A stretch of 6,291 nt of DNA from Solirubrobacterales bacterium (lineage in GTDB: Bacteria > Actinomycetota > Thermoleophilia > Solirubrobacterales > Solirubrobacteraceae). A program made the position numbers and the translations under genes. The DNA lies in contig PMKB01000092.1 of NCBI GenBank assembly GCA_003157595.1, positions 1-6,291 of the forward strand, given 5' to 3'. The notes beneath the pieces were generated by a model. The model was not told where the DNA came from. It worked only from the letters and a program-made list of their open reading frames with translations, and ran no database searches. Shown here in pieces: positions 5,513-6,291 of this stretch (within the stretch, counting starts at the first letter, position 1; every line of letters begins with the position of its first letter).

Positions 5513-6291
5513 CTAATTCGCGACGACGGCTCGCAGCTCGTCGACGGTGGTGCTCCAACCAACGCGGAATCTGTCGTCGATCCATTCGACGCGCTCGGTG
5601 CGGGGGTCGAGGCGGATGATCGGCTGCTGCGGGTCGACGTGAGGCTCGAGTGCGAGCGGAAGAGCGAGCGCTCGGGCGAGCGATGCGAGGCGACGCTCGG
5701 CAGCGAACCCGCGTGCACCGAAGGCGTCGGCGAGCAGCGTGAGGCTCGTCGGGTCCACTTCTGGTGCTCCGCGCGCGAATGCCTCTGCGAGTCGTTCTGC
5801 GCCCCCGATCAGATCGACGCGGAGGGCGCATTCGAAGAGCGCCCGGTCGACTGTCGAGCGCCAAGAGCGCCCAACAACCTCGGCCTCGAGATGGATGGTC
5901 TCCTTGCGCTCGACGATGACCCGCAGGGGCCGGCGACTAACCGTCGGGATGCGAACTTGTTGGGTGCACGCGACGAAGACCGTTCGGACGGGATGAGTGA
6001 GCAATCCGTGCTCGCTCAGCGCAGTCAGGTACGCGATGCGGTGTTCGCGGTCTCCGAACGCCGCTCCGATAGCCAAGGGAAGATCATCTGTAGCGGTCGA
6101 AGTCCCGAGCGAGCCGAGCGGTCGGATCGCGTAATGCCCACGGCTGAGGCGATCGACGAGGCCCTTTCGGCGAAGCAGCCGGAGGGTGTTTGCCGTCGAT
6201 GTCGGGGAGCGACCGAGGGTGCCCTTGGCCTCCTCGAACGTGAATTCCTCGCGGCCCGACGCCGCAAGGGTGTCGATCAGTTCCAGCTGGC
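5513..6291 (-). CDS. abiEi: AbiEi-type winged-helix antitoxin (5' end beyond window)
   Basis: The frame is open from the TAG at 5513-5515 to the right edge, giving 258 visible residues with the start outside. A TTG at 6074-6076 would give a shorter protein but would cut off the DNA-binding domain, so I reject it. Visible residues 1-56 form the N-terminal winged helix: QLELIDTLAASG, FTFEEAKGTLGRSPTSTANT, LRLLRRKGLVDRLSRGHYAI. This matches AbiEi_4-type antitoxin HTH domains, which bind inverted repeats at their own promoter. Next comes the conserved AbiEi body: AYLTALSEHGLLTHPVRTVF, a beta-rich stretch with RPLRVIVE, then STVDRALFECALRVDLIGGAERLAEAF. AbiE is a type IV system in which antitoxin and toxin are not thought to bind each other; AbiEi represses the operon through its winged helix. 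Probably about 10-25 N-terminal residues and the operator lie beyond the window. Confidence 0.92.
   Translation of the reverse strand, partial: QLELIDTLAASGREEFTFEEAKGTLGRSPTSTANTLRLLRRKGLVDRLSRGHYAIRPLGSLGTSTATDDLPLAIGAAFGDREHRIAYLTALSEHGLLTHPVRTVFVACTQQVRIPTVSRRPLRVIVERKETIHLEAEVVGRSWRSTVDRALFECALRVDLIGGAERLAEAFARGAPEVDPTSLTLLADAFGARGFAAERRLASLARALALPLALEPHVDPQQPIIRLDPRTERVEWIDDRFRVGWSTTVDELRAVVAN

Noticed and set aside
4752..5516. 254-codon plus-strand frame opposite the AbiE toxin
   Set aside because: It is the mirror of a clearly recognised nucleotidyltransferase gene; its Val/Asp/Glu/Gly-rich translation reflects antisense reading of GC-rich codons.
5511..5864. Upstream extension of the AbiE toxin frame
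   Set aside because: Extra 118 residues are Arg-rich and overlap the antitoxin gene; family N-terminus begins at GTG 5510.
1..6291. CRISPR arrays, tRNA or rRNA genes, insertion-sequence ends
   Set aside because: No regularly spaced direct repeats, no cloverleaf or rRNA-like stretch, and no transposase motif or matching terminal repeats were found by eye.

Overview
The window is GC-rich, with strong G/C preference at third codon positions in all recognisable genes. One gene (rmuC) has a strong Shine-Dalgarno; most of the others have none that can be seen. This fits a high-GC bacterium, most likely an actinobacterium or close relative, but no feature fixes the genus. The content reads as an accessory or defence-type region rather than a core operon.

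Layout from left to right. Bases 1-269 hold no gene I can support; the right-hand part is AT-richer, with a small inverted repeat and promoter-like hexamers. Two plus-strand genes follow (270-875 and 937-1752). The first encodes a roughly 200-residue protein of unknown function: an N-terminal helical segment, a Gly/Pro-rich linker and a C-terminal winged-helix-like domain. The second encodes a winged-helix-like domain fused to a TIR-like / nucleoside-deoxyribosyltransferase-like (STIR-type fold) domain with the expected conserved glutamate. They look like an operon and are the best candidate for an undescribed sensor/effector system. A gap of about 414 bases with terminator-like hairpins and a possible gene remnant separates them from the convergent minus-strand rmuC (2167-3219).

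Divergent from rmuC, across 157 bases containing short palindromes, is a plus-strand gene (3377-4519). It encodes a HIRAN domain, an alpha-helical TPR-like middle and a four-cysteine zinc-ribbon tail. About 200 bases of convergent intergenic DNA follow. Then comes a minus-strand AbiE-type toxin-antitoxin pair: the AbiEii nucleotidyltransferase toxin (4722-5510) downstream of the AbiEi winged-helix antitoxin (5513 to beyond the right edge), only 2 bases apart.

Functionally, the window combines a predicted NAD/nucleotide-targeting effector module, a DNA-end-associated nuclease-fold protein (RmuC), a DNA-end-binding-type domain protein (HIRAN) and an abortive-infection toxin-antitoxin system. 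That the neighbourhood is a defence island is inferred from family memberships; nothing in the sequence proves joint action across the three transcription units.
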